A stretch of DNA of 6,102 nt from Burkholderiales bacterium (GTDB taxonomy: Bacteria > Pseudomonadota > Gammaproteobacteria > Burkholderiales > Burkholderiaceae_F): NCBI GenBank assembly GCA_021205255.1, contig JAJPXW010000031.1:1-6102 (forward strand). The letters run 5' to 3'. The translations under genes and the position numbers were made by a program. How positions within the stretch are numbered: the stretch's first letter is position 1; every line of letters starts with the position of its first letter. The notes beneath the pieces are model-generated. The model saw nothing but the letters and a program-made list of their open reading frames with translations. It had not been told where the DNA came from and ran no database searches. Shown one piece after another: positions 5,095 through 6,102 of the stretch.

Positions 5095-6051
5095 ATGTTG
5101 GATAGGAGGATTGCTTTCGTATTTCCTGGTCAGGGAAGCCAGCAAGTTGGTATGCTCGATAGTTTCAAAGGCATACCCGTTGTTCAGGAGACCATTGAAG
5201 AAGCCAATGAAGCTCTTGGATTTGATCTTGGGGAGCTTATCGAAAAAGATCCTAATAAAGAACTCGATCTCACAGTAAATACCCAACCGGCTTTGCTAGC
5301 CGTTAGTGTTGCCATCTATCGCTACTACATGTCTTTAGGCGGTAGAAAGCCTGAAATGATGGCTGGCCATAGTCTTGGCGAGTACTCCGCATTAGTTGCC
5401 GCAGGCGCAATCAAATTTAAGGACGCCATTCGACTGGCAAGATTTCGTGCGAAAAAAATGCAGGAGGCAGTGCCTGTCGGTGAGGGGTCGATGGTGGCTG
5501 TTCTCGGCCTATCCGATGAGAAGGTAAAGGAAGTATGCACAAATGCTTCGGATGTAGGTGTCGTAGAGCCGGTAAACTTCAATACACCTGGTCAGGTAGT
5601 TATTGCCGGTCAAATCGAAGCCCTTAAAAAAGCTCAGGAACTTTGCAAAGATGCGGGCGCTAAAAGGACTCTTCCATTAAAAGTTTCTGGTCCATTCCAT
5701 TGTTCGCTGATGCAACCGGCTTCGCAAGCCTTGCGTGAAAGACTTGAAGAAGTTGACATTAAAGTGCCGGAAATAAAGGTGTTGCATAACGTCGACACTC
5801 AAAGCAGAAGCTCTGCTACAGAGATTAAGGAAGCGTTGGCCAATCAGGTAGCCAGTGCAGTTTTGTGGGCCGATACCATTCGTGTCATGGAAAGAGACGG
5901 CATTACTAACGTCTTTGAATGTGGACCGGGAGCTGCTTTAAATGGAATGCTTAAAAGAATAGCTCCGGCACTTAAAGGCATGCCGCTATCGACAAAAGAG
6001 GCGGTAGAACAGGCTGCTAATTTGTCAAACACCCCGATTGAATCCAGTTAA
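5095..6051 (+). CDS. fabD: Malonyl-CoA:ACP transacylase
   Basis: FabD moves the malonyl group from malonyl-CoA to acyl carrier protein, supplying the extender unit for FabH and the elongation synthases. The catalytic pair is present: S93 in GHSLGEYSAL and H202 in SGPFHCSLM. So are the oxyanion glutamine Q13 in FPGQGSQ (10-16), the malonate-binding arginine R118 in RLARFRAKKM, and Q251 near the C-terminus. NFNTPGQVVIAG (161-172) and FECGPGAALNGMLKRI (274-289) complete the family pattern. At 318 residues it is slightly longer than E. coli FabD because of the C-terminal tail. AAGAGGAG ends 3 bp before the ATG, a tight but usable spacing. A 156-bp spacer (4939-5094) separates it from fabH, long for neighbouring fab genes. 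fabG is expected directly downstream. Confidence 0.97.
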   Translation: MLDRRIAFVFPGQGSQQVGMLDSFKGIPVVQETIEEANEALGFDLGELIEKDPNKELDLTVNTQPALLAVSVAIYRYYMSLGGRKPEMMAGHSLGEYSALVAAGAIKFKDAIRLARFRAKKMQEAVPVGEGSMVAVLGLSDEKVKEVCTNASDVGVVEPVNFNTPGQVVIAGQIEALKKAQELCKDAGAKRTLPLKVSGPFHCSLMQPASQALRERLEEVDIKVPEIKVLHNVDTQSRSSATEIKEALANQVASAVLWADTIRVMERDGITNVFECGPGAALNGMLKRIAPALKGMPLSTKEAVEQAANLSNTPIESS

Positions 6052-6060
6052 GAAAATAAT

Positions 6061-6091
6061 TTGAATCCAATCAAAAAGACTATTGGAATTA
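6061..6091 (+). repeat. Small inverted repeat in the fabD-downstream gap
   Basis: TCCAAT (6066-6071) pairs with ATTGGA (6082-6087) around a 10-nt A-rich loop, with partial pairing outside it. No T run follows. It sits just upstream of the apparent ribosome binding site of the next gene, so if formed in RNA it could affect initiation there. It may also be chance. Confidence 0.25.
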
Positions 6092-6102
6092 AGGATAGAA
6101 AT
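6091..6102 (+). promoter_or_regulatory. Probable ribosome binding site and first bases of the next gene (fabG by synteny)
   Basis: AAGGA (6091-6095) lies 5 bp before the terminal 'at' at 6101-6102. If the next base outside the window is g, this is an ATG at ideal spacing. Known fab clusters place fabG here. This is inference, as no coding sequence of that gene is visible. Confidence 0.5.

Noticed and set aside
5104..5109. AGGAGG just inside fabD, as if serving a later start
   Set aside because: No ATG, GTG or TTG follows at a workable distance, and the conserved FPGQGSQ motif needs the upstream residues to align with the family.
5325..5582. Open frames on the minus strand inside fabD, here and at 5844-6032
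   Set aside because: They are shadows of the well-conserved fabD coding sequence.

Overview
The window looks like a chromosomal housekeeping region from a betaproteobacterium. The gene order HAD phosphatase, tetrapyrrole-methylase-type methyltransferase, YceF-type Maf, YceD (DUF177), L32, then FabH and FabD is the Burkholderiales version of the proteobacterial yceF/yceD-rpmF-plsX-fabHDG cluster. The base composition is moderately AT-rich for that order, roughly mid-40s percent GC by eye. That suggests a low-GC lineage such as the gut Sutterellaceae (Parasutterella/Turicimonas type). This placement is inference and has not been tested by any search.

Layout. A HAD-superfamily phosphatase, cut by the left edge, reads rightwards to 508. 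It overlaps tail to tail with a leftward pair, maf (yceF type) followed 3 bp later by an RsmI-like methyltransferase. A 299-bp divergent intergenic region (1767-2065) separates this pair from a rightward group: yceD with a TTG start, rpmF, a strong intrinsic terminator (2968-2998), an ADP-ribosylglycohydrolase gene, fabH and fabD. The last bases (AAGGA followed at 5 bp by a terminal 'at') look like the ribosome binding site and first two bases of the next gene. By synteny that gene should be fabG.

How the genes work together. YceD and L32 belong to 50S ribosome production. FabH and FabD prime and feed type II fatty acid synthesis, linking ribosome output to membrane growth. YceF-type Maf proteins remove noncanonical nucleotides. 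The RsmI-like enzyme probably methylates RNA or a small substrate.

The main oddity is at the rpmF-fabH junction. Relatives normally carry plsX (phosphate acyltransferase) there, but this window has a complete DraG/ARH-type ADP-ribosylglycohydrolase gene and no plsX. That gene begins directly after, and is insulated by, the rpmF terminator. Other points are an 89-bp convergent gene overlap built from the C-terminal tails of both proteins, a bulged dyad over the predicted yceD promoter, a 16-bp perfect palindrome in the 3' end of the hydrolase gene, and an A-rich, AAACTA-reiterated leader before fabD. I found no tRNA, rRNA, CRISPR array or insertion sequence.
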